A DNA stretch of 64,000 nt from Bacteroidia bacterium (GTDB taxonomy: Bacteria > Bacteroidota > Bacteroidia > SXHM01), in NCBI GenBank assembly GCA_022072225.1, contig JAJVIC010000007.1, forward strand, positions 124,001 through 188,000, given 5' to 3'. Of the stretch, positions 53,374 through 61,800 are shown piece after piece. The position numbers and the translations under genes were made by a program. The number at the start of each line of letters is the position of its first letter. Within the stretch, counting starts at the first letter, position 1. The notes under the pieces are model-generated. The model was given only the letters and a program-made list of their open reading frames with translations, did no database searches and was not told the DNA's origin.

Positions 53374-53381
53374 TATATTTG
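53374..53381 (+). promoter_or_regulatory. -7 box TATATTTG of ybeY copy 1
   Basis: Perfect TAnnTTTG, 38 bases before the ybeY ATG. Confidence 0.55.
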
Positions 53382-53419
53382 CAGCGCACTTTATTCGCAA
53401 TCCCGTTCGCTATTCGTTA

Positions 53420-53899
53420 ATGATCAACTTCTTCACGCAAGACTTCAAATTTACCCTGCGCCACAAAACAAAAGTGCGTCAATGGTTACACAGTGTTACA
53501 AAAACCGAAAAAGCAGAAATAGCCGAGCTCAACTACATTTTTGGCAGTGATGATTACCTGCTTGCGCTGAACAAAAAACACCTGAACCACAACACACTTA
53601 CAGATATAATTACGTTTGATAACTCAGTCCATAGTCCACAGTCCATAGTCCATAGTCAAAAGGCATACAACCCAAAACTACAGACTACTGACTACGGACT
53701 ACCGGCTCTCTCAGGAGACATCTTCATCAGCTTTGAACGCGTAAAAGAAAACGCCAAACAATACAACATTCCCTTTGAGCACGAGCTCCACCGCGTTATG
53801 GTACATGGCCTCCTCCACCTGCTTGGCTACAAAGACAAAAAACCCGCAGACAAAGCTCGGATGACGGGCAAAGAAGATTTTTATCTGAAGCGGTTTTAG
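53420..53899 (+). CDS. ybeY: Endoribonuclease YbeY, copy 1, with in-frame repeat insertion
   Basis: 159 residues. Metal-dependent RNase used in rRNA maturation. NHNTLTDIITFD and LSGDIFISFERVKENAKQY are diagnostic; the metal motif is HRVMVHGLLHLLGYKDKK, with the third ligand position lacking the His seen in proteobacteria, as in other Bacteroidota. Residues about 68-97 ([20 protein letters not shown]...) separate TFD from SGD, which are almost adjacent in normal YbeY; they are encoded by a palindromic heptad element. A second copy of the gene lies at 54557. Confidence 0.9.
   Translation: MINFFTQDFKFTLRHKTKVRQWLHSVTKTEKAEIAELNYIFGSDDYLLALNKKHLNHNTLTDIITFDNSVHSPQSIVHSQKAYNPKLQTTDYGLPALSGDIFISFERVKENAKQYNIPFEHELHRVMVHGLLHLLGYKDKKPADKARMTGKEDFYLKRF
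53627..53702. repeat. Palindromic heptad element inside ybeY copy 1
   Basis: Left arm GTCCATA, GTCCACA, GTCCATA, GTCCATA; a spacer starting GTCAAAAGGCATAC; right arm GACTACT, GACTACG, GACTACC. The arms are complementary. The same 76-bp element is in ybeY copy 2 (54767) with two differences, and an inverted copy is at 55034. Confidence 0.88.
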
Positions 53900-53906
53900 A
53901 TTGAGC

Positions 53907-53993
53907 TTTTTTACCACATAGGCACATAGAAACAATAGAAAAACATAGTTCTATGTGAAACCCTATGTGTCTCCGTGCCTCTGTGGTAAAAAA
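53907..53993. repeat. Long imperfect hairpin after ybeY copy 1
   Basis: Left TTTTTTACCACATAGGCAC and right GTGCCTCTGTGGTAAAAAA arms enclose inner ACATAG/CTATGT pairs. Built partly of 8-bp units (CCACATAG, GCACATAG; CTCCGTGC, CTCTGTGG). Ends in runs of T and A, so it may terminate transcription both ways. Confidence 0.75.
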
Positions 53994-54064
53994 CCGATAT
54001 TTGCACTACAGTATTTTATTAATTTCTAATTTAGTGCTTCGAAACTTTTTAAAAGCATCGCACT

Positions 54065-54472
54065 ATGCAAAAATTCATTCTGTTTTTTTTCACGTGCTTC
54101 ACAGCTATTAGCGCAGCCAAGGCACAAACAACTGCCATTTATGTGTGTCCCGAAACAGGCGCCTGGGCATACACGTTTGATGAAGGCAAGCCGCCAATAT
54201 CTACCCTGCAGCAACTAAAAGACGCAGCCTACTATGAGTGTAAAAAAGCAGGCGGAACCAATTGCACTTATTTCTATAGCGCTGACTGCCGCGGATGCTG
54301 GCTGTCTTTCATTATTGGAAATGACGAATATAATCTCAACTATCTTGCTGTATGGAGCACCGCCTCTCAACTGGAAACCGAACAAAGAGTGCGCGATGAT
54401 TACAGAAAAAACGGAGGTGTGGCCTACAGCTCCGCCAAAGTTACATCATGGTACGTGCCGCATAAGCAATAA
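54065..54472 (+). CDS. Small secreted Cys-rich protein
   Basis: 135 residues. Signal peptide ends AAKAQ. Mature part: IYVCPETGAWAYTFDEGKP, AAYYECKKAGGTNCTYFYSA then DCRGCWLSF, which recalls DUF4189-like secreted domains, weakly. It lies between the two ybeY copies. Function unknown. Confidence 0.7.
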   Translation: MQKFILFFFTCFTAISAAKAQTTAIYVCPETGAWAYTFDEGKPPISTLQQLKDAAYYECKKAGGTNCTYFYSADCRGCWLSFIIGNDEYNLNYLAVWSTASQLETEQRVRDDYRKNGGVAYSSAKVTSWYVPHKQ

Positions 54473-54556
54473 CAGCAATTACCTATATTTATAGCCACAA
54501 TTGGTTATTTGCAAAAACATTCCAAAAACACATACAACTGGACCAATACAAAAAAG

Positions 54557-55048
54557 TTGCCCATTAATATCTTCACCCAAGACATAAAGTTTACCCTTAA
54601 AAACAAAACTGCAGTTCGTGCATGGCTCACCACCGTTGCCAAAAAAGAAGGCGCAACAATTGAAGAACTCAACTACATCTTTTGCAGTGATAATTACCTG
54701 CTGGAACTGAACAAAAAACACCTGAACCACAACACGCTTACGGATATTATTACGTTTGATAACTCAGTCCATAGTCCACAGTCCATAGTCCATAGTCAAA
54801 AGGCATACAACCCAAAACTACAGACTACCGACTACGGACTACCGACTCTCTCAGGAGACATCTTCATCAGCATTGAAAGAGTAAAAGAAAATGCCAAACA
54901 ATACAACGTTCCATTTGAGAACGAACTCCACCGCGTTATGGTACATGGCCTCCTCCACCTGCTCGGCTACAAAGACAAAAAACCCGCAGACAAAGCCCAA
55001 ATGACGGGCAAAGAAGATTTTTATCTGAAGAAAGTCCGTGGTCGATAG
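54557..55048 (+). CDS. Endoribonuclease YbeY, copy 2, with the same insertion
   Basis: 163 residues from a TTG; the ATG of copy 1 aligns with a CCC codon here, so this copy must use TTG 54557 or the in-frame TTG at 54509. The N-terminal 55 residues differ clearly from copy 1 (AVRAWLTTVAKKEGATIEEL), while the rest, including the inserted element and HRVMVHGLLHLLGYKD, is nearly identical. The last residues VRGR and the stop codon lie inside another repeat element, so its original 3' end has been replaced. It may be functional or decaying. Confidence 0.85.
   Translation: MPINIFTQDIKFTLKNKTAVRAWLTTVAKKEGATIEELNYIFCSDNYLLELNKKHLNHNTLTDIITFDNSVHSPQSIVHSQKAYNPKLQTTDYGLPTLSGDIFISIERVKENAKQYNVPFENELHRVMVHGLLHLLGYKDKKPADKAQMTGKEDFYLKKVRGR
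54767..54842. repeat. Palindromic heptad element inside ybeY copy 2
   Basis: Same element as 53627-53702, at the same place in the reading frame, with two base differences. Confidence 0.88.
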
Positions 55049-55114
55049 ACCATAGTCCATGGTTTTGAGTTGGTTGCCTTTTGACTATGGACTATGGACC
55101 ACCGACTATGGACT
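55034..55114. repeat. Inverted copy of the palindromic heptad element
   Basis: Heptads GTCCGTG, GTCGATA, GACCATA, GTCCATG, then a spacer (GTTTTGAGTTGGTTGCC), then GACTATG, GACTATG, GACCACC, GACTATG. The spacer matches the reverse complement of the spacer in the ybeY copies. It supplies the end of ybeY copy 2 and abuts the mnmG promoter. Confidence 0.82.
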
Positions 55115-55123
55115 CTATTTTCC

Positions 55124-55131
55124 TATCTTTG
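55124..55131 (+). promoter_or_regulatory. -7 box TATCTTTG of mnmG
   Basis: Perfect TAnnTTTG, seven bases before the mnmG ATG. Confidence 0.6.
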
Positions 55132-55138
55132 CGCCCCC

Positions 55139-57040
55139 ATGTTCGAAAAATACGATATAATAGTAGTAGGTGCCGGCCACGCAGGCTGCGAGGCTGCTGC
55201 TGCTGCTGCTAATCTGGGCAGTAAAACACTGCTCATCACCATGAACATGGCAACCATTGCACAAATGAGTTGCAACCCTGCTATGGGCGGCATTGCCAAA
55301 GGACAAATAGTGCGCGAGATTGATGCTTTAGGCGGCTACTCAGGAATTGTAAGCGATAAGTCGGCCATTCAGTTTAAAATGCTGAATAAATCAAAAGGCC
55401 CTGCCATGTGGAGTCCACGCACACAGAACGACCGTATGCTATTTGCCGCAGAATGGCGCAACATGCTGGAGCAAACCAAAAACCTTGATTTCTGGCAAGA
55501 CATGGTAAGTGGGCTTATCATGGAAAACGGGAAATTATGCGGTGTACGCACCTCTATGGGAATTGAATTTCGTTGCAAAGCAGTAGTGCTTACCAACGGA
55601 ACTTTCCTGAACGGAGTGATACACATTGGCGAGAAAAATTTTGGCGGAGGAAGAACTGCCGAAAAAGCTGCAACCGGAATAACCGAACAATTAGTTCAGC
55701 TCGGTTTCGAAAGCGGAAGAATGAAAACCGGAACCCCTCCCCGACTCGATGGTCGTTCGCTCGATTATTCGAAAATGACCGAACAACCCGGTGATGAAAA
55801 CCCATCCAAATTTTCATTTTTAGAAGGCACAAGCCCTTTTGTCACTTCGAACGTAGTCGAGAAGCCCAAACAACAAGTTTCATGCTATTTAACGTACACA
55901 AATGATGAGGTTCATGACCTGCTCAGAACCGGCTTTGATAAATCGCCTATGTTCTCAGGTCGCATACAAGGAATTGGTCCGCGTTATTGCCCTTCCATTG
56001 AAGACAAAATAGACCGCTTTGCAGACAAAGAACGCCATCAGCTCTTCGTTGAGCCCGAAGGATGGAATACCGTTGAGGTTTATATCAACGGATTCAGCAC
56101 TTCTTTGCCAGAAGATGTTCAGTATAAGGCACTTAAGAAGGTTACAGGCTTCGAAAACGTGAAAATGTTCCGCCCCGGCTACGCAATTGAGTATGATTAC
56201 TTCCCTCCACAGCAATTACACCTTACTTTAGAAACAAAGCTGGTAGAAAATCTCTACTTCGCAGGACAAATAAACGGCACCACCGGTTACGAAGAAGCAG
56301 CATGTCAGGGTATGATGGCAGGCATAAATGCACACCGGAAAATCAACGAGCAAACAGCGTTTATTTTAAAACGTTCTGAAGCATATATCGGGGTGCTGAT
56401 TGATGACCTGGTAACCAAAGGAACCGATGAACCTTATCGCATGTTTACCTCGCGTGCCGAGTATAGAATTTTACTCCGCCAGGATAATGCAGATATGCGT
56501 TTAACTCCCCTTGCCTATGAGTTAGGTCTGGTTGACAAAGAACGTTTGGATAAAGTAAACGATAAATACGAAAAAGCACAACAGGTAATTAACTACTTCA
56601 AAAAAGAAAGTGTAAGTCCTGATGTTATAAATCCTGTATTGGAAACCAACGGCTCAAGTCCAATAGACCAGAAAGTAAAGCTGTTCGGAATTATGGCTCG
56701 TCCCGGAATTAATTTCCCTGATTTGTATAAAGGAATTCCTGCGTTGAAAGAATACATGGATGCAACCTTTAATAACGACCAGGAGGTTTCCGAGCAAGCC
56801 GAAATCTTAATGAAATACGAAGGATATATCGAAAAGGAACAAGAAATGGCACATAAATTAAATCGTCTTGAGGATATAACCTTGCATGACAATTTTAACT
56901 TTGGTGTGCTTAAATCTCTTTCCATTGAAGCCCGTCAAAAGCTGACCAAAATTAAACCAAGAACACTTGGCCAGGCATCTCGTATAAGTGGAGTATCCCC
57001 CTCCGATATATCCGTTCTTATGATCCATCTTGGAAGATAA
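55139..57040 (+). CDS. mnmG: tRNA uridine-5-carboxymethylaminomethyl modification enzyme MnmG
   Basis: 633 residues. FAD-binding partner of MnmE in wobble-uridine modification. FAD motif [19 protein letters not shown], then [34 protein letters not shown], and C-terminal [13 protein letters not shown] and [13 protein letters not shown]-like ending. The open frame from 55094 lies in the repeat; the -7 box sets ATG 55139. A parS-like site begins nine bases after the stop. Confidence 0.96.
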   Translation: MFEKYDIIVVGAGHAGCEAAAAAANLGSKTLLITMNMATIAQMSCNPAMGGIAKGQIVREIDALGGYSGIVSDKSAIQFKMLNKSKGPAMWSPRTQNDRMLFAAEWRNMLEQTKNLDFWQDMVSGLIMENGKLCGVRTSMGIEFRCKAVVLTNGTFLNGVIHIGEKNFGGGRTAEKAATGITEQLVQLGFESGRMKTGTPPRLDGRSLDYSKMTEQPGDENPSKFSFLEGTSPFVTSNVVEKPKQQVSCYLTYTNDEVHDLLRTGFDKSPMFSGRIQGIGPRYCPSIEDKIDRFADKERHQLFVEPEGWNTVEVYINGFSTSLPEDVQYKALKKVTGFENVKMFRPGYAIEYDYFPPQQLHLTLETKLVENLYFAGQINGTTGYEEAACQGMMAGINAHRKINEQTAFILKRSEAYIGVLIDDLVTKGTDEPYRMFTSRAEYRILLRQDNADMRLTPLAYELGLVDKERLDKVNDKYEKAQQVINYFKKESVSPDVINPVLETNGSSPIDQKVKLFGIMARPGINFPDLYKGIPALKEYMDATFNNDQEVSEQAEILMKYEGYIEKEQEMAHKLNRLEDITLHDNFNFGVLKSLSIEARQKLTKIKPRTLGQASRISGVSPSDISVLMIHLGR

Positions 57041-57048
57041 ATCATATA

Positions 57049-57064
57049 TGTTTCACGTGAAACA
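57049..57064. promoter_or_regulatory. parS-like site 1
   Basis: TGTTTCACGTGAAACA, a perfect 16-bp palindrome identical to the chromosomal parS sequence bound by ParB. It lies between mnmG and the methyltransferase gene. Confidence 0.88.
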
Positions 57065-57076
57065 TTCATACATTTT

Positions 57077-57985
57077 ATGGAAAATTTAACCGCTTGTCCT
57101 GTCTGTAAGGAGACAAATTTTATCCCCTTTTTGGACTGCAAAGACTATACTGTTTCACGTGAAACATTCACAATTGTTAGATGCAATTCGTGTGATTTTA
57201 AATTCACCAACCCGCGTCCTGAACCTCAAAATTTGGGCAAATATTATGAGAGCGATGACTACGTGTCTCATTCCAAAAGCAATAAAGGATTTATTAATTC
57301 TTTGTATCATATTGCAAAGCATTATAGCCTTTTAAAAAAGATACAACTCATAAATACCCTCAGCAAAAAAGGCAAACTTTTAGATTACGGATGTGGCACA
57401 GGCGACTTTTTAAATACATGCAAAGCATCAGGCTGGGAGGTATCCGGGATTGAACCAAATGATCTTGCAAGAAACACCGCAAAAGAATTATTGAAGACAG
57501 AAATAAACTCTGAATTATCTGAAAACAGTTTTGAGAAAAACCGTTTTAACATAATCACACTTTGGCATGTTCTGGAACATATTTCAGAACTTGATAAAAC
57601 AGTTGAAACACTTTTAACCTTTCTTAAACCAGGTGGTATTTTATTAATTGCTGTTCCAAACTGCAATAGTTACGATGCCCAAATTTACGAAAAATACTGG
57701 GCAGCTTATGATGTTCCAAGGCATTTATACCATTTTGTACCCAAAACCACCGAAAAATACTTCAAAAACAAAGGTTTAACCCTTGAAAAAACGCTTCCAA
57801 TGCCACTTGACTCATTCTATGTCAGCATGTTAAGTGAAAAATACATTGCCCAGGAAACAGGGAAATCGGCCGGATTAGGTATGATTCGCGCTGCATGGAG
57901 AGGCTTTGTTTCTAACATAAAAGCTATTTCAAAGCAAGGAACATCTTCAAGTCAGGTCTATATCTTCAAAAAAGGTGCTTTTTAA
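57077..57985 (+). CDS. Class I SAM-dependent methyltransferase with zinc-ribbon N-terminus
   Basis: 302 residues. CPVCKETNFIPFLDCKDY and RCNSCDFKFTNPRPE give a two-CxxC zinc ribbon (about 8-45). SAM motifs: LLDYGCGTGDFLNTCKASGW, GIEPN, FNIITLWHVLEHISELDKTV, LKPGGILLIAVPN. This plan fits methyltransferases acting on sugars or lipids of surface polymers; substrate unknown. Codons 25-30 (TVSRETF) contain parS-like site 2. Confidence 0.88.
   Translation: MENLTACPVCKETNFIPFLDCKDYTVSRETFTIVRCNSCDFKFTNPRPEPQNLGKYYESDDYVSHSKSNKGFINSLYHIAKHYSLLKKIQLINTLSKKGKLLDYGCGTGDFLNTCKASGWEVSGIEPNDLARNTAKELLKTEINSELSENSFEKNRFNIITLWHVLEHISELDKTVETLLTFLKPGGILLIAVPNCNSYDAQIYEKYWAAYDVPRHLYHFVPKTTEKYFKNKGLTLEKTLPMPLDSFYVSMLSEKYIAQETGKSAGLGMIRAAWRGFVSNIKAISKQGTSSSQVYIFKKGAF
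57151..57166. promoter_or_regulatory. parS-like site 2, inside a coding sequence
   Basis: A second perfect TGTTTCACGTGAAACA, 102 bp from the first, embedded in the methyltransferase reading frame (translated VSRET). Confidence 0.88.
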
Positions 57986-58187
57986 GCGTTTTTAGGGCGT
58001 TTCTCTCTTCTGCGGCATAGCAACCCTCTTTTTTAACAAAAATTCGTCTCCTGCGCTTAAAATCATCTGCCTCTGAAACCCTTATTCAGCAAGGTTTTCA
58101 GAGCATCGTTTGCGGCATTTTCCGTTAAAATATGTTAAGATTTGACCAAAATGGGCAAATTTCAGAAACCACGCCTTGAAAAAGGTC

Positions 58188-58195
58188 TAACTTCG
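58188..58195 (+). promoter_or_regulatory. -7 box TAACTTCG of the S46 peptidase
   Basis: Matches TAnnTTYG, 41 bases before the peptidase ATG. The remaining 250-bp gap (57986-58236) shows nothing else distinct. Confidence 0.5.
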
Positions 58196-58236
58196 CCACC
58201 CAAAATTTTAAGCTATACAAAATCAAAAATTTCCAA

Positions 58237-60366
58237 ATGTTAAAAAACTTTATTCTTAAATCTGTTTTAGTTTCTGTTCTTTTTGTACGTTCCTTTTTCA
58301 GTTTTGCTGACGAAGGAATGTGGCTTCCCATTTATGCCGATGTTATTAGTGGGAATATGCAAAAGCTGGGTTGTAAACTAAAACCGGAAGATATTTATAA
58401 CATCAATCACTCAAGTCTGAAAGATGCCATCGTTCAGGTTGGCGACTTTTGTTCGGGCGAGATTGTTTCGGACAAGGGTTTATTATTCACCAATCATCAT
58501 TGCGGATACGATGCAATTGCCGGACTAAGCACTCCTGAAAAAAATCACCTTCAAAACGGGTTTTGGGCAAATACTTTAGCTGACGAGTTGCCTGCGCAGG
58601 GGCTGAGTGTTTCCATACTTGTTCACATGAAAGATGTAAGCAAGCGCGTGAATGAAGCCGAAGATCAGGAGCTTGAAAAAGCAATTATTGCTGGCGAGGC
58701 CGAAGAAGATGGAAAATTTACTGCCGGGGTTTTCTCCATGTTTGAAGGAGCTGAGCATTACCTCATGGTTTACCGCGTGTTTCGTGATGTGAGGTTGGTA
58801 GGAACACCTCCTGAAGTAGTAGGAAAATTTGGTGGCGATACCGACAACTGGATGTGGCCCCGTCACACTTGCGATTTTTCTGTATTTCGCATCTATGCAG
58901 GAAAAGATAACGAGCCGGCAGACTATTCGCCCGAAAATGTGCCATACAAACCCGCCCACTTTTTACCTGTTTCGCTGAAAGGAATAAAAGAAGGAGATTT
59001 TACCATGACTTTCGGCTACCCGGGACAAACCGACCGGTTTCTTCCGTCTGCAGCTATTGAACAACACATCAACAGTAACTATCCCTCGTATGTAAAAATT
59101 CTGGAAGCACGACTTGCAGTTATGAAAGAAGAAATGGACAAAGATCCGAAAGTAAACCTTGCTTTGGCGGCAGATTATGCATCGCTTGCAAACTCGTGGA
59201 AATACTTTAAAGGAGTTGTTGAGGGTGCAGGATCAACAGGCTTCATAAACACCAAGAAAGAACAGGAAAGAGTTTTTACGGCATGGGTTGAACAAGACGA
59301 AACACGCAAAAAAGAATACGGTAACATCCTGACTGAATTTGATGCGCTTTATGCAAATACAACAGAGGTAAAAAAATTAGAAAATTATATAAATGTTGCT
59401 GCATTTGCTCCAGCGTTTGCAGGCTATGCATTTCAGTTTTACAGTCTGAAAGAATTACTTTCAAAAAAGGAAGAAACCGCTGCATTGGCTGACCAAATTA
59501 AAGCAGTAACCGGAGAACATTTTAAGGAATACCTTCCGGTAGCTGATAAAAAAATGCTGGCAATGGCTTTGAAAATGATGCATGACGATTTGCCTGCAAC
59601 TCAACAACTCAACATTTTTAGCTCTAAAACATTTTTAAAGCTGAAAGACAAGCCGGGTAAAAGTGTTTATGACCAGTATGCAGATTTGATAGCCGCAAAA
59701 TCAATCTTTTTCAGCGAGAAAAAAGCAAGTGCATTCTTAAGCAAACCTTCGTTGAAAAAATTAGATGCTGATGAAGGAATGAAATACATACTAAGTGTTG
59801 TGGAGCTTTACCAGATGAGCAATATGGAGCTTTACCTGTTTGAATTACAAAACGAGTCGTTGCAGAAAAATTACATCAAAGCACAACGCGAAATGTATCC
59901 AGAAAAATTCTTTTATCCTGACGCCAATTCATCTATGCGTTTGAGTTACGGTCAGGTAAAACCATACACTACACGCGACAAAAAATTCAAAACATTTTAC
60001 ACGCATCACTATCAAATTTTAGAAAAAGAAAAGCCTGGAGATCCGGAATTTGATGTTCCAAAAAAACTGCACGACTTACTGGTAGCAAAAGACTTTGGTC
60101 AATACGCAAAAAACGACACTTTAAATATTTGCCTGATCAGTGGTAACGATATAACAGGAGGAAACAGCGGAAGCCCATTAATTGATGGAGAAGGCAACCT
60201 TATTGGCATTGCATTTGACGGCAACTGGGAGTCTATGATTTCTGATTTATACTACGACCCAAATTATGCACGCACCATTAGCGTTGATATACGCTATGTG
60301 CTTTTTATGATTGACAAGTTCGGTGGGTGCAAACGCCTTATTGATGAACTTGTAATAAAAAGTTAA
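58237..60366 (+). CDS. S46-family dipeptidyl-peptidase, DPP7-like
   Basis: 709 residues, the usual length. Signal peptide to about 22, then EGMWLPIYADVISGNMQKLG. Catalytic triad: His in LFTNHHCGYDAI, Asp in GDTDNWMWPRH, Ser in ITGGNSGSPLIDGEG. The P1-selecting motif reads FDGNWE, with Gly where DPP11 has Arg, so DPP7-type preference for hydrophobic P1 is predicted. Periplasmic; releases dipeptides from the N-terminus of oligopeptides. Own promoter. Confidence 0.93.
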   Translation: MLKNFILKSVLVSVLFVRSFFSFADEGMWLPIYADVISGNMQKLGCKLKPEDIYNINHSSLKDAIVQVGDFCSGEIVSDKGLLFTNHHCGYDAIAGLSTPEKNHLQNGFWANTLADELPAQGLSVSILVHMKDVSKRVNEAEDQELEKAIIAGEAEEDGKFTAGVFSMFEGAEHYLMVYRVFRDVRLVGTPPEVVGKFGGDTDNWMWPRHTCDFSVFRIYAGKDNEPADYSPENVPYKPAHFLPVSLKGIKEGDFTMTFGYPGQTDRFLPSAAIEQHINSNYPSYVKILEARLAVMKEEMDKDPKVNLALAADYASLANSWKYFKGVVEGAGSTGFINTKKEQERVFTAWVEQDETRKKEYGNILTEFDALYANTTEVKKLENYINVAAFAPAFAGYAFQFYSLKELLSKKEETAALADQIKAVTGEHFKEYLPVADKKMLAMALKMMHDDLPATQQLNIFSSKTFLKLKDKPGKSVYDQYADLIAAKSIFFSEKKASAFLSKPSLKKLDADEGMKYILSVVELYQMSNMELYLFELQNESLQKNYIKAQREMYPEKFFYPDANSSMRLSYGQVKPYTTRDKKFKTFYTHHYQILEKEKPGDPEFDVPKKLHDLLVAKDFGQYAKNDTLNICLISGNDITGGNSGSPLIDGEGNLIGIAFDGNWESMISDLYYDPNYARTISVDIRYVLFMIDKFGGCKRLIDELVIKS

Positions 60367-60369
60367 ACG

Positions 60370-60816
60370 TTATTGAGTAACCGTTACGGGCGAAGTAACA
60401 ACCGTGTTACTTTGATTGCCAGCGCGGTCTTTTACGTAAATGCTGTAGGTAAAAGTTTGCGAACTTGAGCCGTCAATGATTGCTGTATTGGCAAGCGTTA
60501 CATTCAGGTTTCCTTCAATAATAATACTTGAATTATCTGGCGCAAGCTGCGGAATACGGAATTTGTAAATTACATTGTTACGGCTGTCGGCAAGGAAAAA
60601 ATTTTCTGCGCCAGAAGTATTTTCTCCCAAATCTCCGTCTCCATCACGGTATTTTATTGTGAACACTAACGAGTCGGTATATTCCTGCACATTTTGAGGA
60701 GTAACGCTTATAAATTCAATTTCCGGAATTGGCCCTGTTTCTTCTGCCTTTTTGCACGACACAACTGCCAAAGAAACAAAAAACAGGAGGGCTGTATTTT
60801 TAATATTCATCATCAA
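60370..60816 (-). CDS. Small lipoprotein
   Basis: 148 residues, lipobox VVSCKKAE. One Ig-like beta domain: IEFISVTPQNVQEYTDSLVF, KYRDGDGDLGEN, and FTYSIYVKDRAGNQSNTVVT. Function unknown. Six bases after the next gene upstream, so cotranscribed. Confidence 0.8.
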   Translation of the reverse strand: MMMNIKNTALLFFVSLAVVSCKKAEETGPIPEIEFISVTPQNVQEYTDSLVFTIKYRDGDGDLGENTSGAENFFLADSRNNVIYKFRIPQLAPDNSSIIIEGNLNVTLANTAIIDGSSSQTFTYSIYVKDRAGNQSNTVVTSPVTVTQ

Positions 60817-60822
60817 AAAACT

Positions 60823-61797
60823 TTATGGAGTTACATAAAACGAGTAAAACGTTTTATACTGTATAATGGATTCGTCTCTCGGAAATTGAGTGTTTTGCTG
60901 ATGATCGCCATCGTTTACAAAATATCGGAAATACACAACGCTGTCTGCAATAAAATCACCCGAATTGATCAGCGCTAAAAAGGCTTCATCGTTGCCGTTT
61001 TGAAAATAGTTTGCGGTATATTCACGATAGCCGGGAGCCGAGGGCGAAAAATCATCAGGATCATAGCTCATTTTAAATTTGTTGTATTGTAAAGCACTTG
61101 TAGCTGTGCTATCATCCGTTACCTGAATTGCTATGTAAAAATCAGTATTGTTTGGCAAAATGAAAGGATTATAATAAACACCATCTATCCTGTTATTTGA
61201 ATAAATAATAGGATTTAATAAATCGGTATTCAGAGCTAAATAAAACCCAATCAATGGTTCCTGATTAGGGTAGGAGGGAAGCGCTCCGAAGATATCGCGG
61301 GCTCCGTTGTCAATCCATGCTGCAATGTTACTGATATGGTTGCTTTCCAAAGGCACGCCAATGTTGTCTTGCGGCATGCGGTCGTCCTGATTTACAAAGC
61401 AACAGTTTGTTAAACGCTCGTACAAAACAGACTCTTCTTTGTTTAACGGAATCACGCGAAATTGAAATGTGCTGTCGGCATTGTTCTTAATTATCGGATG
61501 ATAAACAAGCGTAGAGTAAGCGCTTTGCAGCGTACGAAAATCAGGTTCAAAATGACCATCATGACAACCGGGAACAGCACAACGTGTTGCAAAAATATTC
61601 CGATGCAATGCTACAAATGAAGTGGGGTCAACCGTATCAACCGGAGCAGGGGTTGTCGGATAATCAATAGCGTCATAAGGGTTTGGCGGCTCTGGCGTGT
61701 CTTTGTAACAACTTGTTACGGCAATGCTTAATATGAGCAAAACAACAATTGCCGGAAATGTTTTTTTTATCAATTTCATGTACGCTGAATTGTTCAT
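60823..61797 (-). CDS. Lipoprotein with c-type-cytochrome-like CX4CH motif
   Basis: 324 residues (or 318 from the Met at 61779, which fits the signal peptide better). Lipobox VTSCYKDT. NIFATRCAVPGCHDGHFEPD resembles the start of cytochrome-like domains in Bacteroidota and Planctomycetes surface proteins but with four residues between the cysteines, so covalent haem is uncertain. DRMPQDNIGVPLESNHISNI then AAWIDNGA follows, as in that domain class. Cotranscribed with the DUF1501-like gene. Confidence 0.75.
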   Translation of the reverse strand: MNNSAYMKLIKKTFPAIVVLLILSIAVTSCYKDTPEPPNPYDAIDYPTTPAPVDTVDPTSFVALHRNIFATRCAVPGCHDGHFEPDFRTLQSAYSTLVYHPIIKNNADSTFQFRVIPLNKEESVLYERLTNCCFVNQDDRMPQDNIGVPLESNHISNIAAWIDNGARDIFGALPSYPNQEPLIGFYLALNTDLLNPIIYSNNRIDGVYYNPFILPNNTDFYIAIQVTDDSTATSALQYNKFKMSYDPDDFSPSAPGYREYTANYFQNGNDEAFLALINSGDFIADSVVYFRYFVNDGDHQQNTQFPRDESIIQYKTFYSFYVTP

Positions 61798-61800
61798 TAA

